Shown piece after piece: positions 1 to 11,310 of a DNA stretch of 64,000 nt (position 1 is its first letter; the number at the start of each line of letters is the position of its first letter). Source of the DNA: Halochromatium glycolicum (GTDB taxonomy: Bacteria > Pseudomonadota > Gammaproteobacteria > Chromatiales > Chromatiaceae); the NCBI RefSeq assembly GCF_016584085.1, contig NZ_NRSJ01000007.1, forward strand, positions 1-64,000, in the 5' to 3' direction. The notes under the pieces were generated by a model. It searched no databases. It was not told the DNA's origin and saw nothing but the letters and a program-made list of their open reading frames with translations. The position numbers and the translations under genes were made by a program.

Positions 1-122
1 GGATTGTCGTTTGCCTTCGAGGAGCGTCGCCGGGAGCATAGCCGGGCTATGTGACCGGCGGCGCGACGAAGAAGGCGAGCGAAAAGACCAGCAAGGCGGT
101 ATGAGCTTTGACAGAAATCGCC
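1..122. repeat. 122-bp dispersed repeat, copy 1
   Basis: This stretch matches 11189-11310 almost base for base; I see only two mismatches, at positions 5-6. Similarity stops sharply after position 122. The centre holds an inverted repeat, CATAGCC and GGCTATG around one base, flanked by partly complementary GC-rich arms, so the unit can fold into a hairpin. No convincing protein is encoded. It looks like a small non-autonomous mobile or REP-type element. The left edge may continue beyond the window. Confidence 0.85.
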
Positions 123-184
123 TTAGTGAGATCGCTTGCGGCCCCGGTCTACGCTGTCGGCGTCGCTTGCGCGTGCGGTGGTCG

Positions 185-293
185 GGAGCGGCGCGGTACC
201 CGCTGGCGGCGGACGCCGTGAACCCGTCCCTGGGGGCTTGCGGATCGCCGTCCGGGCGATCCACACCGCCGCCAGCGGGTACCGCACCGCTCC
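185..293. repeat. Long REP-like palindrome
   Basis: A 20-bp arm at 193-212 is exactly complementary to 266-285, and the pairing extends outward to 185 and 293 with one mismatch. The 53-base loop contains a core at 212-240 (GACGCCGTGAA, then CCCTGGGGGCTTG) that recurs in similar form at 57841-57869. It is a dispersed palindromic intergenic element. I see nothing gene-like between it and ruvB (294-459). Confidence 0.75.
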
Positions 294-459
294 TTCTTGC
301 CTCGGGGCGGGTTGCTGCTGGGGCTGATGCTGTGAGGCGGGTCGTTGGGCGGTTCCGGTCACCTAACTGGTCGCCGGGCATCGGTGTTGTGCGAGGCAGA
401 GCTGGCGGGCTGTGCTATGGTGCCGCGCAACTCGTTAATCGTTTTGCTTTCTCCTGAAT

Positions 460-1512
460 TTGGCCGTGACCGAGCCGGATCGTGTGATCAGTCCTGATGC
501 TGCCAGCGATGACGGGGCGCTCGATCGGGCGATCCGGCCGCGGCGCCTTACGGACTATGTCGGGCAGCCGGCGGTCTGCGAGCAGATGGGGATCTTCATT
601 GGTGCGGCGCGCGGACGCGGCGAGGCGCTCGATCACACGCTGATCTTCGGCCCGCCCGGGCTCGGCAAGACCACGCTGTCGCATATCATCGCCCACGAGA
701 TGCAGGTGAATCTGCGTCAGACCTCGGGGCCGGTATTGGAGAAGCCGGGCGATCTGGCGGCTCTGCTGACGAATCTGGAGTCGGGCGATGTCCTGTTCGT
801 CGACGAGATCCATCGGCTGAGTCCGGTCGTCGAGGAGGTGCTCTATCCGGCGATGGAGGATTTCCAGCTCGACATCATGATCGGCGACGGGCCGGCGGCG
901 CGCTCGATCAAGCTGGATCTGCCGCCGTTCACCTTGGTCGGGGCGACGACGCGGGCTGGGTTGCTGACCTCGCCGCTGCGTGATCGCTTTGGGATCGTGC
1001 AGCGGTTGGAGTACTACTCGGATGCCGATCTGGCCCGTATCGTCCAGCGCTCGGCCGCGATCCTGGCGATCGAGGCCGATCAGGACGGTGCCGAGGAGAT
1101 CGCTCGGCGTTCGCGCGGCACGCCGCGGATCGCGAATCGATTATTGCGCCGGGTGCGCGACTTCGCACAGGTGCGGGCAAGTGGACAGATCAGCCGTGCG
1201 GTGGCCGATGAGGCGCTGGCGATGCTCAAGGTCGACGCGCGCGGCTTCGATCACATGGATCGGCGCCTTCTCAGCGCGGTGATCGAGAAGTTCGATGGCG
1301 GGCCGGTCGGGGTCGAGAGCCTGGCGGCGGCGATTGGTGAGGAGCGGGGCACGATCGAGGATGTGCTGGAGCCGTTCCTGATCCAACAGGGCTATCTGAT
1401 GCGCACGCCGCGCGGCCGGATGGCGACCCAGACCGCCTATGCACATTTCGGGCTCAGGCCGCCGCGGCAAGAGTCGCCTGTGGTGCCGGACCTATTTGAC
1501 GAAAACGGTTAG
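460..1512 (+). CDS. ruvB: Holliday junction branch-migration ATPase RuvB
   Basis: RuvB is the hexameric AAA+ motor that, with RuvA, drives branch migration of Holliday junctions before RuvC cleavage. The 350-residue product is of normal family length. It has Walker A GPPGLGKT at residues 64-71, Walker B DEIH at about 115-118, a sensor 1 region (GATTRAG) and the C-terminal winged-helix domain with the usual RTPRGR segment. The frame opens at TTG 460; GTG 466, two codons later, is an alternative, and neither has a good Shine-Dalgarno. It is followed directly by ybgC and the tol genes, a common gammaproteobacterial order. ruvA and ruvC would lie left of the window. Confidence 0.97.
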   Translation: MAVTEPDRVISPDAASDDGALDRAIRPRRLTDYVGQPAVCEQMGIFIGAARGRGEALDHTLIFGPPGLGKTTLSHIIAHEMQVNLRQTSGPVLEKPGDLAALLTNLESGDVLFVDEIHRLSPVVEEVLYPAMEDFQLDIMIGDGPAARSIKLDLPPFTLVGATTRAGLLTSPLRDRFGIVQRLEYYSDADLARIVQRSAAILAIEADQDGAEEIARRSRGTPRIANRLLRRVRDFAQVRASGQISRAVADEALAMLKVDARGFDHMDRRLLSAVIEKFDGGPVGVESLAAAIGEERGTIEDVLEPFLIQQGYLMRTPRGRMATQTAYAHFGLRPPRQESPVVPDLFDENG

Positions 1513-1586
1513 ACTTGCAGTCTGTTGCCGTCGGGTGGATGGCGCCTATGGTGCCGTCGCTCGCCTACCAGCCGCGTTCCCCTTTT

Positions 1587-2045
1587 ATGGCAGTCAAGGA
1601 CTCCGCGTTCGAATGGCTCGTGCGCGTCTATTACGAAGATACCGATGCCGGTGGTCTCGTCTATCACGCCCGTTATCTCCATTTCATGGAGCGAGCCCGG
1701 ACCGAGTGGCTTAGGGCGTTGGGTTTCGAGCAGCAACAGCTTCGCGATGAGCGGGGCATCCTATTCGCGGTGCGTAAGATGACGCTGGATTTCGTGCGGC
1801 CGGCTCGCTTTGACCAGCTTCTGCGGGTCACCGCGATGCCGACCGCGCGCGGGCGAGCGAGTATCGAGTTCGCGCAGCAGGTCCTGGACGCAGGTGACGG
1901 CGCTGTTTGCTGCCGCGCGACGGTCAATGTCGCTTGCATCGACGCTGCTCGGCTGCGGCCCACTCGCATTCCCGGCGCCTTGGGGGCCGTGCTCGAGCCG
2001 GCGGATGCTGTTGTTGTCGATGGAGGGGTTGCCCATGGGCGCTGA
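1587..2045 (+). CDS. ybgC: Tol-Pal-associated acyl-CoA thioesterase YbgC
   Basis: This is a hotdog-fold 4-hydroxybenzoyl-CoA-thioesterase-like enzyme that hydrolyses acyl-CoA or acyl-ACP and is nearly always the first gene of the tol-pal cluster. The N-terminal segment YYEDTDAGGLVYHARYL carries the catalytic Asp and the conserved family motif. I start at ATG 1587 (MAVKDSAFEW) because upstream codons of the open frame are not family-like; this gives 152 residues. Its 3' end overlaps the tolQ start by 11 bases, implying translational coupling. Confidence 0.93.
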   Translation: MAVKDSAFEWLVRVYYEDTDAGGLVYHARYLHFMERARTEWLRALGFEQQQLRDERGILFAVRKMTLDFVRPARFDQLLRVTAMPTARGRASIEFAQQVLDAGDGAVCCRATVNVACIDAARLRPTRIPGALGAVLEPADAVVVDGGVAHGR

Positions 2046-2709
2046 GCTGTCACTGGTCGATCTGGTGATGCAGGCGAGTCTCGTCGTGCAGTTGGTGCTG
2101 CTGGTCCTGGTACTCGCCTCGGTGCTGTCCTGGGCGGCCATCTTCGACCGTGGACGGGTGCTGCGCCGGGCGCGTGCCGCAGCGGATGCGTTCGAGCAAC
2201 AGTTCTGGTCGGGGGGGGATCTCAGTGCGCTCTACCGTGACCTCGGCAAGGACGAGCACCGTCTCTCCGGGTTGCCGGCGATCTTCCGCAACGGTTTCAA
2301 GGAGTACGTTCGGCTGCGCAAGGTTGCACCGAACGACACACTCGCGCTGATCCAAGGCGCCGAGCGCTCGATGCGGGTGGCGCTGAGCCGCGAGATGGAC
2401 CGGCTCGAGTCCAATCTGTCGTTTTTGGCTACCGTGGGCTCGACGAGCCCGTACATCGGGCTGTTCGGGACCGTCTGGGGGATCATGCACGCCTTCCACG
2501 CCCTCGGAAACGTTCAGCAGGCCACCCTGGCGCTGGTCGCTCCGGGGATCTCCGAGGCGCTGGTCGCAACCGCGGTCGGACTCTTCGCGGCAATTCCCGC
2601 TGTCGTGGCCTATAACCGTTACTCGAATCAGGTCGAGCGCTTGAACAACCGCTACGAGGAGTTCATGGAGGAGTTCTCGACGCTGTTGCAGCGTCAGGGG
2701 CGTGGCTGA
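2035..2709 (+). CDS. tolQ: Tol-Pal system inner-membrane protein TolQ
   Basis: TolQ forms, with TolR, the proton-driven stator that energises TolA during outer-membrane constriction at division (MotA/TolQ/ExbB family). The product is 224 residues. Membrane segments lie at about 15-35, 135-155 and 172-194. The last two contain the conserved run around SPYIGLFGTVWGI and the Thr/Pro-containing third helix (VATAVGLFAAIPAVVAY). The start is ATG 2035, 11 bases inside ybgC, preceded by a GGAGGGG Shine-Dalgarno. Confidence 0.97.
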   Translation: MGAELSLVDLVMQASLVVQLVLLVLVLASVLSWAAIFDRGRVLRRARAAADAFEQQFWSGGDLSALYRDLGKDEHRLSGLPAIFRNGFKEYVRLRKVAPNDTLALIQGAERSMRVALSREMDRLESNLSFLATVGSTSPYIGLFGTVWGIMHAFHALGNVQQATLALVAPGISEALVATAVGLFAAIPAVVAYNRYSNQVERLNNRYEEFMEEFSTLLQRQGRG

Positions 2710-2745
2710 CTTGCGCCATTGCGAGGACGAGAGCGAAACCGGTCG

Positions 2746-3198
2746 ATGAAACGAAAGGAGCGCCGCAACCGTCGCCGGCCGATGGCCGAGATCAATGTCG
2801 TGCCCTACATCGATGTGATGCTGGTGCTGCTGGTCATCTTCATGGTGACCGCGCCGCTGATCACTCAGGGTGTCAAGGTGGATCTCCCGAGGGCCGAGGC
2901 CCAGCCACAGCCCGGCGACGGCGCGCCGCCGGTCGTGATCCATGTGGATCAGTTCGGGGATACCTATGTCGACCTCGGTGACGCCGAGCTGCTGCCTGTC
3001 GATCAACGATTGCTCTATGAGCGACTCAGGGCCGTGCTGACGAATGCCCCAGGGACGACGGTCGTGATCCGAGCTGATCGCTCGGTCGATTACGGCGTGG
3101 TCGTCGAAGCGATGGTTGCGGCCCAGGCGGCGGGTGCGCCGAGCGTTGGTCTCGTGACTCAGCCGCTCGTCAGCCCTTCGGGCGACGCGGTTCGCTGA
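2746..3198 (+). CDS. tolR: Tol-Pal system protein TolR
   Basis: TolR is the ExbD-family partner of TolQ. The 150-residue product has a basic cytoplasmic head, then the conserved MAEINVVPYIDVMLVLLVIFMV segment, whose transmembrane Asp is the proton-relay residue, followed by a periplasmic domain ending in repeated Val/Ala-rich strands. ATG 2746 is preferred over TTG 2719 because it starts at the family-typical basic MKRKERRNRR stretch. It lies 36 bases after tolQ and 10 bases before tolA. Confidence 0.95.
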   Translation: MKRKERRNRRRPMAEINVVPYIDVMLVLLVIFMVTAPLITQGVKVDLPRAEAQPQPGDGAPPVVIHVDQFGDTYVDLGDAELLPVDQRLLYERLRAVLTNAPGTTVVIRADRSVDYGVVVEAMVAAQAAGAPSVGLVTQPLVSPSGDAVR

Positions 3199-3208
3199 CA
3201 GGCGAGTC

Positions 3209-4747
<1,539 letters not shown>

Positions 4748-4775
4748 GTCCGGACTGCTGGGGGAGAAGCAACCG

Positions 4776-6083
4776 ATGCAACGTCTCAGTCTCGTGGTCG
4801 CCGGCACGTTCCTTTGCCTGCTGATGCTGGCCGCTATCGGTCAGGCACATGCGAAGCTGACGATCGAGGTCACGGGTGGCGCCGAGGGCGCGCAGCCGAT
4901 CGCGATCGTGCCGTTCGGCGATGTCGATGGCGCCCGGCCGGGGGTCGATGTCGCCAATGTCATCAGTGCCGATCTGACCCGGAGCGGTCGTTTCCGCGCC
5001 ATGGCCAGACGTGAGATGTTGGCGACGCCCTCTCGGCAGGAGGATGTGGACTTTCGGGAATGGCAGCTGCTCGGCATGAACAATCTGCTGATCGGGGAGA
5101 TCCGGCCTGCCGAGGGTGGCGGCTACGACCTGAGCTGGCGCCTGTTCGATGTCTTTAGCGGTGACCAGCTTGCAGCACGCTCTTTGCGCTCGACGGAGCG
5201 CGGTCTGCGCCACGCTGCGCATCGCATCGCCGATCAGGTCTACGAAACCCTCACCGGTGAGCGCGGGGTGTTCGCGACCCGGCTCGCCTATGTGACCTCC
5301 CGCGATCGCAGCGTTGATTCGCGTGTGATCCTTCGCGTCTCGGATTCGGATGGCTACAATCCCCAAACCATCGTCGACTCGGCCGAGCCGATCCTGTCCC
5401 CCGCCTGGTCACCAGACGGGAAGCGCCTCGCTTATGTCTCGTTCGAGAATCGACAGCCGAGCATCTACATCCAGGAATTGGCAACGGGACGCCGGCAGCG
5501 CGTCGCGAGCTACGAGGGCATCAATGGCTCCCCGGCGTTTTCTCCGGATGGACGCAGGCTGGCGATGACCCTCTCGAAGGACGGCAGCCCCGACATCTAT
5601 CTCATGGACCTGGCGTCGGGTAACCTGACCCAGCTCACCGATCACTATGCGATCGATACCGAGCCGGCCTGGTCCCCGGATGGCCGGCATCTCGTCTTCA
5701 CCTCCGATCGCGGTGGGCGGCCTCAGATCTATCGGGTTGCGGCGAGCGGCGGGCCTGCGGAGCGCGTCACCTACGAAGGCGAGTACAATGCTGCGGCGAG
5801 CTATTCGCCGGATGGGCAGTACCTGGTGATGGTGACGCGTGTCGGCGGGCGCTTTCGGATTGCGTTGACCGACGCGCAGGGTGGTTCGCGGCGCCTGTTG
5901 AGCAATGGGGCGCTGGACGAGTCGCCAAGTTTCGCGCCGAACGGCAGCATGGTAATTTACGCGAGCGAGAACAATGGTCGCGGAGTGCTGTCAGTGACCC
6001 CGATCGCCGGTGGTGCAGGCCAACGTCTGTCGCAAGAGGTCGGCGAGGTCCGTGAGCCGGCATGGTCGCCATTCCCTCGCTAA
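4776..6083 (+). CDS. tolB: Tol-Pal system beta-propeller protein TolB
   Basis: TolB is the periplasmic protein that binds Pal and TolA. The 435-residue product begins with a signal peptide ending near residue 26 (GQAHA). An N-terminal alpha/beta domain follows (IAIVPFGD...), then a propeller with repeated SPAWSPDGKRLAYVS, SPAFSPDGRRLAMT and EPAWSPDGRHLVFTS blades. The start at ATG 4776, with a GGGGGAG Shine-Dalgarno, gives the signal peptide; the frame is open farther upstream but overlaps tolA. The stop codon lies at the first bases of the dispersed repeat at 6081-6136. Confidence 0.97.
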   Translation: MQRLSLVVAGTFLCLLMLAAIGQAHAKLTIEVTGGAEGAQPIAIVPFGDVDGARPGVDVANVISADLTRSGRFRAMARREMLATPSRQEDVDFREWQLLGMNNLLIGEIRPAEGGGYDLSWRLFDVFSGDQLAARSLRSTERGLRHAAHRIADQVYETLTGERGVFATRLAYVTSRDRSVDSRVILRVSDSDGYNPQTIVDSAEPILSPAWSPDGKRLAYVSFENRQPSIYIQELATGRRQRVASYEGINGSPAFSPDGRRLAMTLSKDGSPDIYLMDLASGNLTQLTDHYAIDTEPAWSPDGRHLVFTSDRGGRPQIYRVAASGGPAERVTYEGEYNAAASYSPDGQYLVMVTRVGGRFRIALTDAQGGSRRLLSNGALDESPSFAPNGSMVIYASENNGRGVLSVTPIAGGAGQRLSQEVGEVREPAWSPFPR

Positions 6084-6136
6084 CGTTCATGACGGGGTGC
6101 CACTCCGGACGATGCATCTGGCGTGATTCACGGTAA
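6081..6136 (-). repeat. 57-bp dispersed intergenic repeat, copy 1
   Basis: Read on the minus strand this begins TTACCGTGAATCACGC, continues through ATGCATCGTCCGG and GGCACC, and ends GAACGTTA. Closely similar units lie at 37732-37788 and 49027-49083 on the plus strand. It sits right at the tolB stop codon, in the tolB-pal gap. Confidence 0.8.
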
Positions 6137-6268
6137 GCGTCCGGCTCAGTCACTCGCCGAGCTCCTGGTTGAGCCGCCATCGCTCAAGCCGGCGATTGGT
6201 GCATTCGCTATAACGCTATGAGCTTGCCTGGCTAACGGAGACAGCGGCTTCACCCGCGCAGGAGTCCC

Positions 6269-6778
6269 ATGAGCATTCGCTGGCAATTGTCGCTCTCGGT
6301 CTTGGTGCTGGCGCTGACCGGCTGCGCGACCCCGCCACCTCCACCGACCGCTGCGCCGAGCGCCGACGAGCTCGATGCAATGGGGTCGCGCCCGGCTCCG
6401 GGGATCGAAGCGACCCGAGAGCGCTCGCCATTGGACGATCCAGCGAGTCCGCTCTATCGCAAGGTCGTCTATTTCGAGTATGACGCTGCCAGGATTCAGC
6501 CGCAGTATGCCGGGCTGTTGCGGGCACATGCGGACTACATCTACAACACGCCGGGCGCCGAGGTCACACTTGAAGGCCACAGCGACGAGCGCGGCACCCG
6601 CGAGTACAATCTGGCGCTGGGCGACCGTCGCAGCGATGCGGTCAAGCGCTTTCTGATGGCGGAAGGGGTGCCCGAAGAGCGTATCCGCACGCTGAGCTAT
6701 GGCGAAGAGCGTCCGGCCGATCCGGGCCGCACGGAGCGCGCCTGGAGCGAGAACCGTCGGGTCGAGCTCGTCTACTGA
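6269..6778 (+). CDS. pal: Peptidoglycan-associated lipoprotein Pal
   Basis: Pal is an outer-membrane lipoprotein that binds peptidoglycan and TolB. The 169-residue product has a lipobox LTGC with the lipidated Cys at residue 19, a Pro-rich tether, and an OmpA-like C-terminal domain. The peptidoglycan-binding motif (LEGHSDERGTREYNLALGDRR) is intact. ATG 6269 has an AGGAG Shine-Dalgarno. cpoB follows after 11 bases. Confidence 0.97.
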   Translation: MSIRWQLSLSVLVLALTGCATPPPPPTAAPSADELDAMGSRPAPGIEATRERSPLDDPASPLYRKVVYFEYDAARIQPQYAGLLRAHADYIYNTPGAEVTLEGHSDERGTREYNLALGDRRSDAVKRFLMAEGVPEERIRTLSYGEERPADPGRTERAWSENRRVELVY

Positions 6779-6789
6779 GAGGCATCTGC

Positions 6790-7752
6790 ATGAGCCAAGC
6801 GCAGGGTTTCCGCTTACCGCTTCCGGCTGCGATCGCTGCAGCCTTGATGCTGGGGCTGGCGGGTCCGTTGCCGGCGATGGCGGCTGATCCAGCGCTCGAG
6901 GCGCGGGTCTCGCGCCTCGAGCAGATGCTGAGCGAGCGCTCGCTGTCCGATCTGCTGCTGCAGATCCAGCAGCTGCAGCAAGAGGTACAGGAGCTCCGCG
7001 GCCAGGTCGAGACTCAGCAATATCTCTTGCGTCAGCAGGGAATGACCGGCGCGGGCAGTAACGGGACCGAAGGCGACTCAGCGTCGACCCCGGATAGGGA
7101 GCGCTTGCGGCCGCGCTTCTCTGGGGATGCGCCCGGCGGTGCATTCAGAGGCGAAGCAGACAGGACCTCGGATTGGCGGTTGAACCGCGTGCCAGGCAGC
7201 CGAGTTACGACTGAGCTCGGCGGCCCGTTGCAACTGGACCCGTTTTCAGCCAGCGATTCCCAAGACCGCGCGACCGCTGCTAAGGCGCGGACTGAGGCTG
7301 CTCGAGCGGGCTCTCAGGCCGCGGGCTCCGGCCTATTGGCGCTGCCGTCCCCAGAGACCTCGGCCGGGGGTGAGCGCGAGCTCTACCGCAAGGCCTTCGA
7401 TCTACTCAAGGCGCGGGATTATCCGGCCGCGCGCACGGCATTCGAGCAGATGCTCAGCCATTATCCGCAGGGCCAGTTTGCTGACAACGCTCGTTATTGG
7501 CTCGGCGAGATCGGCTATGTGACCCAGGATTACGCAGCCGCTGAGGCGCAGTTCGACCGGCTCGTGACCGATTACCCGCTTAGTCCGAAGGTGCCGGGGG
7601 CGATGCTCAAGCTCGGCTACCTCTATTACGAGCAGGATCAGCTCGTTGAGGCCCGGGAGATGCTGAAGCAGGTGGCGCAGCGCTTTCCGGATACCTCCGA
7701 GGCGCAGTTGGCCCAGGGCCGGCTCGAGCGCATGGAGCGAGAGGGCGACTGA
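6790..7752 (+). CDS. cpoB: Cell division coordinator CpoB (YbgF)
   Basis: CpoB couples Tol-Pal activity with septal peptidoglycan synthesis. The 320-residue product has a signal peptide ending near residue 31 (AMAA), a coiled-coil oligomerisation segment (about 33-80, with SLSDLLLQIQQLQQEVQEL), and a low-complexity linker. The C-terminal TPR domain (about 195-318) contains the family pattern YRKAFDLLKARDYPAARTAF and its successive repeats. It is the last gene of the tol-pal cluster here. Confidence 0.95.
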   Translation: MSQAQGFRLPLPAAIAAALMLGLAGPLPAMAADPALEARVSRLEQMLSERSLSDLLLQIQQLQQEVQELRGQVETQQYLLRQQGMTGAGSNGTEGDSASTPDRERLRPRFSGDAPGGAFRGEADRTSDWRLNRVPGSRVTTELGGPLQLDPFSASDSQDRATAAKARTEAARAGSQAAGSGLLALPSPETSAGGERELYRKAFDLLKARDYPAARTAFEQMLSHYPQGQFADNARYWLGEIGYVTQDYAAAEAQFDRLVTDYPLSPKVPGAMLKLGYLYYEQDQLVEAREMLKQVAQRFPDTSEAQLAQGRLERMEREGD

Positions 7753-7796
7753 CCGCTCCGCGCCCGCGTCGGGGCCCCCGCGATTTGCGCTGGCTT

Positions 7797-7982
7797 CTAG
7801 TGCAAGACAGCGGAACTCCCGAGACCGATGGTCGCTGCCGCCAATGGTCGTGGGATAGGAGCCCGCTTGCGGGCGATTGTCGCCGCCGTCAGCGCGGCCT
7901 GGTCGCCCGCAAGCGGGCTCCTGCAGCGCTGCGAGCCAGATGGCAGGAAAAGCGTCTCGGGATTTCTGACGCGCTGCACTAG
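7797..7982. repeat. 186-bp palindromic MITE-like element
   Basis: The element starts CTAGTGCAAGACAGCGGAA and ends with an imperfect inverse of that sequence (TTTCTGACGCGCTGCACTAG), so it has terminal inverted repeats of about 28 bases. An inner pair of perfect 20-bp arms lies at 7857-7876 and 7903-7922 (AGGAGCCCGCTTGCGGGCGA and its complement). A diverged second copy lies at 19969-20102. No protein is encoded. It occupies most of the gap between cpoB and the convergent ATPase gene. Confidence 0.8.
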
Positions 7983-8191
7983 GCAAACCTAAGCGGGGCG
8001 AAATAGGCGTGGATTCCATTCGTCTCCGACCCCGGAGCTCTTGAGCAAGATCCCGATAAGCGCTTCAGGCGATCCGGGTTACACTGCGTCCAGTTTGGGC
8101 TGTGCAATCTTGACCGCGCCTGCTGCGAAAAAATGACATTTCTTGTCTCTGGACGCGGTTTCAGCCGCCTCCAGTCCGCCCCATGCGGCGG

Positions 8192-10957
8192 TTAGTCGGC
8201 ACGCGTCGACGCATTGCCTATCTGCGGTTCCGGATGCGTATGGCGCAGCACCCATTTGGCCGCTTCCAGCACTGGCACGATCGAGAAGGCCGCTGCGAGC
8301 ACCAACAGCCAATCGCTCGCCGGCAGCGCGTAGGTGCCGAACGCGTTCGATAGCATCGGCACGTAGATGATCAGCGTCAGCAGCCCGAGCTCCCATAGGA
8401 TCGCGAGGTTGAGCCACTTATTTGCGAAGGTCTGCTGGAACAGCGAACGTCGGTCCGAGCGAAAGTTGTACGCCTTGAAGAACTGGATCAGCACCAATGA
8501 GACGAAGGTCATGGTCATTGCGTGCTTCAGCGCCTGCTCTGGATCGAGCCCCGAGGCGGCGCCGTTGTTGAGCTCGTAGACGAACAGACCGAGATTCACC
8601 AGCGTCGACCAGATCCCGCCGACCAACATCAGCAGGATGACCGGCGGGGTAAAGATGCCGGTCTTCGGGTCGCGCGGCGGCCGCTCCATCAGGTCGTCCT
8701 CGGGCGGATCGACCGCGAGCGCGAGCGCCGGCAGTCCGTCAGTGGCGAGGTTGACATAGAGGATCTGCACCGCCGAGAGCGGCAGCGGCAGGCCGGCCAG
8801 GGTGGCGGCCGCCATGAGCCCGATCTCGCCGATGTTCGACGACAGCAGATACATCAGGTACTTCTTGATGTTCGAGAAGATGCCGCGGCCCTCCTCGACG
8901 GCACCGACGATGCTGGCGAAGTTGTCGTCGGTCAGGGTCATATCGGCCGCTTCGCGGCTGACGTCGGTGCCGGTGATGCCCATCGCAATGCCGATATCGG
9001 CACGCTTGAGTGCCGGGGCGTCATTGACCCCGTCGCCGGTCATCGCGCAGATGCGCCCCTGTTTCTGCCAGGCCTGGACCACGCGCAGCTTGTGCTCGGG
9101 CGAAACGCGGGCATAGACCTCGATCTCCTCGACGGCGGCCTCGAGCTCGGCATCGTTCATGCGGTCGAGCTCATGGCCGACGATGACCCGCCCCGCGCGC
9201 AGGATGCCGAGCTCGCGGGCGATGGCGCGGGCGGTATCCGGGTGGTCACCGGTGATCATGACGGGCCGGATGCCGGCTCGCTCGCAGGCGGCGATGGCCT
9301 CTTGCGCCTCGCTGCGCGGCGGGTCGATCATCCCGGCCAGGCCGAGGAAGATCATCCCTTGCTCGGCGGTCTCCTTGGTGGCGCCGGGCTTGTAGGCGAC
9401 CGCGAGCACCCGCAGCGCGTCGCTCGCCAGCGCCTTGGCGGCGGCGTTGATCTGCGCGCCTGTTGCGTCATCCAATTCCCTGATGCCGGCGCTGCTTTGG
9501 ATGCGATCGCAGCCGGCGAGGATCGTCTCGGCCGCGCCCTTCGTATAGGCGGCAAGCTCGGGCGAATCGCCCTGGGGGGCGTCCCCAAGCGGTTCGCGAT
9601 GCAGCGTCGTCATCCGTTTGCGCTCGGAGCTGAACGGGATCTCGTCGATCCGCGGCGCCTGTTCCTCGACTGTGCTGCGCTCCAGGCCAAGCTTGGCGGC
9701 GGCGACCACGAAGGCCCCTTCGGTTGGGTCGCCGTAGAGCCGCCAACCGTCGTCTTCCTGCTCCAGGTGGGCGTCGCTGGCGAGGGTTGCCGCACGCAGT
9801 AACCGCTCGACGAGCGGCCGTTGCTCGGGGGCATCGGGGGGCAGCTCCAGCTCGCCCTCCGGCGCATAACCGCTGCCGGTCACGGCGGTTTGGTGGCCAT
9901 CGGTCCAGACCGCGCGCAGGGTCATCTCGTCGCGGGTCAGGGTGCCGGTCTTGTCGGAACAGATCACCGAGGTGCTGCCGAGCGTCTCGACGGTCGGCAG
10001 GCGCCGCACTAGCGCATGGCGTTTGACCATCCGCTGCACACCGATGGCCAGCGAGATCGTGACCACGGCCGGTAATGCCTCGGGAACGACGGCGACCGCC
10101 AACGCGACGCCGAAGATGAACATCTCCAAGACCGGCTCGCCGCGCAGGACGCCGAGCCCGGCGATCAGCACCACGACGATTCCGGCGGCGATGGCCAGCA
10201 CGCGCCCGACCTTGTCGAGGTTCTGCTGCAGCGGCGTGCGTTGCTGTTGCACTCCGGCCAGCATCCCGGTGACCCGCCCGAACTCGGTCGCGAGGCCCGT
10301 CTCGACGACGATGCCCCGGCCGCGGCCGTAGGCAATGTCGGTGCCCGAGTAGGCCAGGTTGATACGATCGCCGATGGCCAGGTCAGGGGCCTCGAGCGGC
10401 GCGCTGTGCTTGGTCACTGGCACCGATTCGCCGGTCAGCGCGGCTTCGTTGACGCGCAGATTGGCGGTTTCGCTCAGGCGGATATCGGCTGGCACCCGGT
10501 CGCCCGCCGTCAGCAGTACCTGATCCCCCGGTACGAGCTCGCGCGCCGGGATCGTCTGCTCGCGGCCATCGCGAATCACCTTGGCCGCCGGCGCGGCCAT
10601 TCGGCGCAGTGCCTCCATCGCGCGCTCGGCGCGATACTCTTGGACGAAACCGAGTAGGATCGCGAACAGCACGATCACGGCGATCACGACCGATTCCAGC
10701 ACCTCGCCGAGCAGGGCCGAGAGCGCCACGGCGATGAGCAGGATGATGATCAGGACGTTTTGGAACTGCTCGGCGAGGATATCCCAGGGTGAGATCGTCT
10801 CGGCCTGCGGCAGCTCGTTTGGTCCCTGCCGACGCAAGCGCTCGGCGGCGGTTGCCGACGACAGCCCGTGCTCGCCACTGTCGAGGCGCTGGCTGATGGC
10901 ATCGGCCGAGAGACTATGCCAGCCGTCGCGGTTGGACAAGGAGGGGGTCTCAGGCAT
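8192..10957 (-). CDS. Cation-transporting P-type ATPase, Ca2+ type (P2)
   Basis: This is a full-length 921-residue P-type pump in the inner membrane. It has the N-terminal cation-ATPase domain, an actuator domain with LTGES, the phosphorylation motif DKTGTLT with Asp335, and hinge motif MTGDGVNDAPALK. Ten membrane helices are expected. The ion-site residues known from SERCA are present: PEALPA in M4, SSNIGE in M5 and NLATDGLPA in M6. This favours Ca2+ export over Na+/K+ or Mg2+ transport. The start is ATG 10957 with GGAG upstream; the longer open frame lacks family similarity. Confidence 0.9.
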   Translation of the reverse strand: MPETPSLSNRDGWHSLSADAISQRLDSGEHGLSSATAAERLRRQGPNELPQAETISPWDILAEQFQNVLIIILLIAVALSALLGEVLESVVIAVIVLFAILLGFVQEYRAERAMEALRRMAAPAAKVIRDGREQTIPARELVPGDQVLLTAGDRVPADIRLSETANLRVNEAALTGESVPVTKHSAPLEAPDLAIGDRINLAYSGTDIAYGRGRGIVVETGLATEFGRVTGMLAGVQQQRTPLQQNLDKVGRVLAIAAGIVVVLIAGLGVLRGEPVLEMFIFGVALAVAVVPEALPAVVTISLAIGVQRMVKRHALVRRLPTVETLGSTSVICSDKTGTLTRDEMTLRAVWTDGHQTAVTGSGYAPEGELELPPDAPEQRPLVERLLRAATLASDAHLEQEDDGWRLYGDPTEGAFVVAAAKLGLERSTVEEQAPRIDEIPFSSERKRMTTLHREPLGDAPQGDSPELAAYTKGAAETILAGCDRIQSSAGIRELDDATGAQINAAAKALASDALRVLAVAYKPGATKETAEQGMIFLGLAGMIDPPRSEAQEAIAACERAGIRPVMITGDHPDTARAIARELGILRAGRVIVGHELDRMNDAELEAAVEEIEVYARVSPEHKLRVVQAWQKQGRICAMTGDGVNDAPALKRADIGIAMGITGTDVSREAADMTLTDDNFASIVGAVEEGRGIFSNIKKYLMYLLSSNIGEIGLMAAATLAGLPLPLSAVQILYVNLATDGLPALALAVDPPEDDLMERPPRDPKTGIFTPPVILLMLVGGIWSTLVNLGLFVYELNNGAASGLDPEQALKHAMTMTFVSLVLIQFFKAYNFRSDRRSLFQQTFANKWLNLAILWELGLLTLIIYVPMLSNAFGTYALPASDWLLVLAAAFSIVPVLEAAKWVLRHTHPEPQIGNASTRAD

Positions 10958-11188
10958 CGGCAGGACTCCGCGGGTTCGGTCTGAGCGATGGCGGCCGCTC
11001 ACGCTTGCCGGGGTCGATCCACGACCGCTCGCGCCTGCGCTAACGGGCCGGTGCACCGATTCACCTCGGGCACCTGGAGCGGCCGCAAAGCCGAGTTGGC
11101 GCCGGGAACGAAACGGCCATCAAGCGACTCCATTCTCGCACGCATCACCCTAAGGCGATTGCCGGAAAAGCTCGTACCGAATTGCGCA

Positions 11189-11310
11189 GGATGTTCGTTT
11201 GCCTTCGAGGAGCGTCGCCGGGAGCATAGCCGGGCTATGTGACCGGCGGCGCGACGAAGAAGGCGAGCGAAAAGACCAGCAAGGCGGTATGAGCTTTGAC
11301 AGAAATCGCC
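11189..11310. repeat. 122-bp dispersed repeat, copy 2
   Basis: Second copy of the unit at 1-122, same orientation, about 11.2 kb apart. It sits in the gap upstream of the divergent ATPase and mutarotase genes. The internal CATAGCC/GGCTATG hairpin is conserved. Confidence 0.85.

Noticed and set aside
8522..9802. 426-codon plus-strand frame opposite the P-type ATPase
   Set aside because: A shadow frame; all catalytic motifs are on the minus strand.
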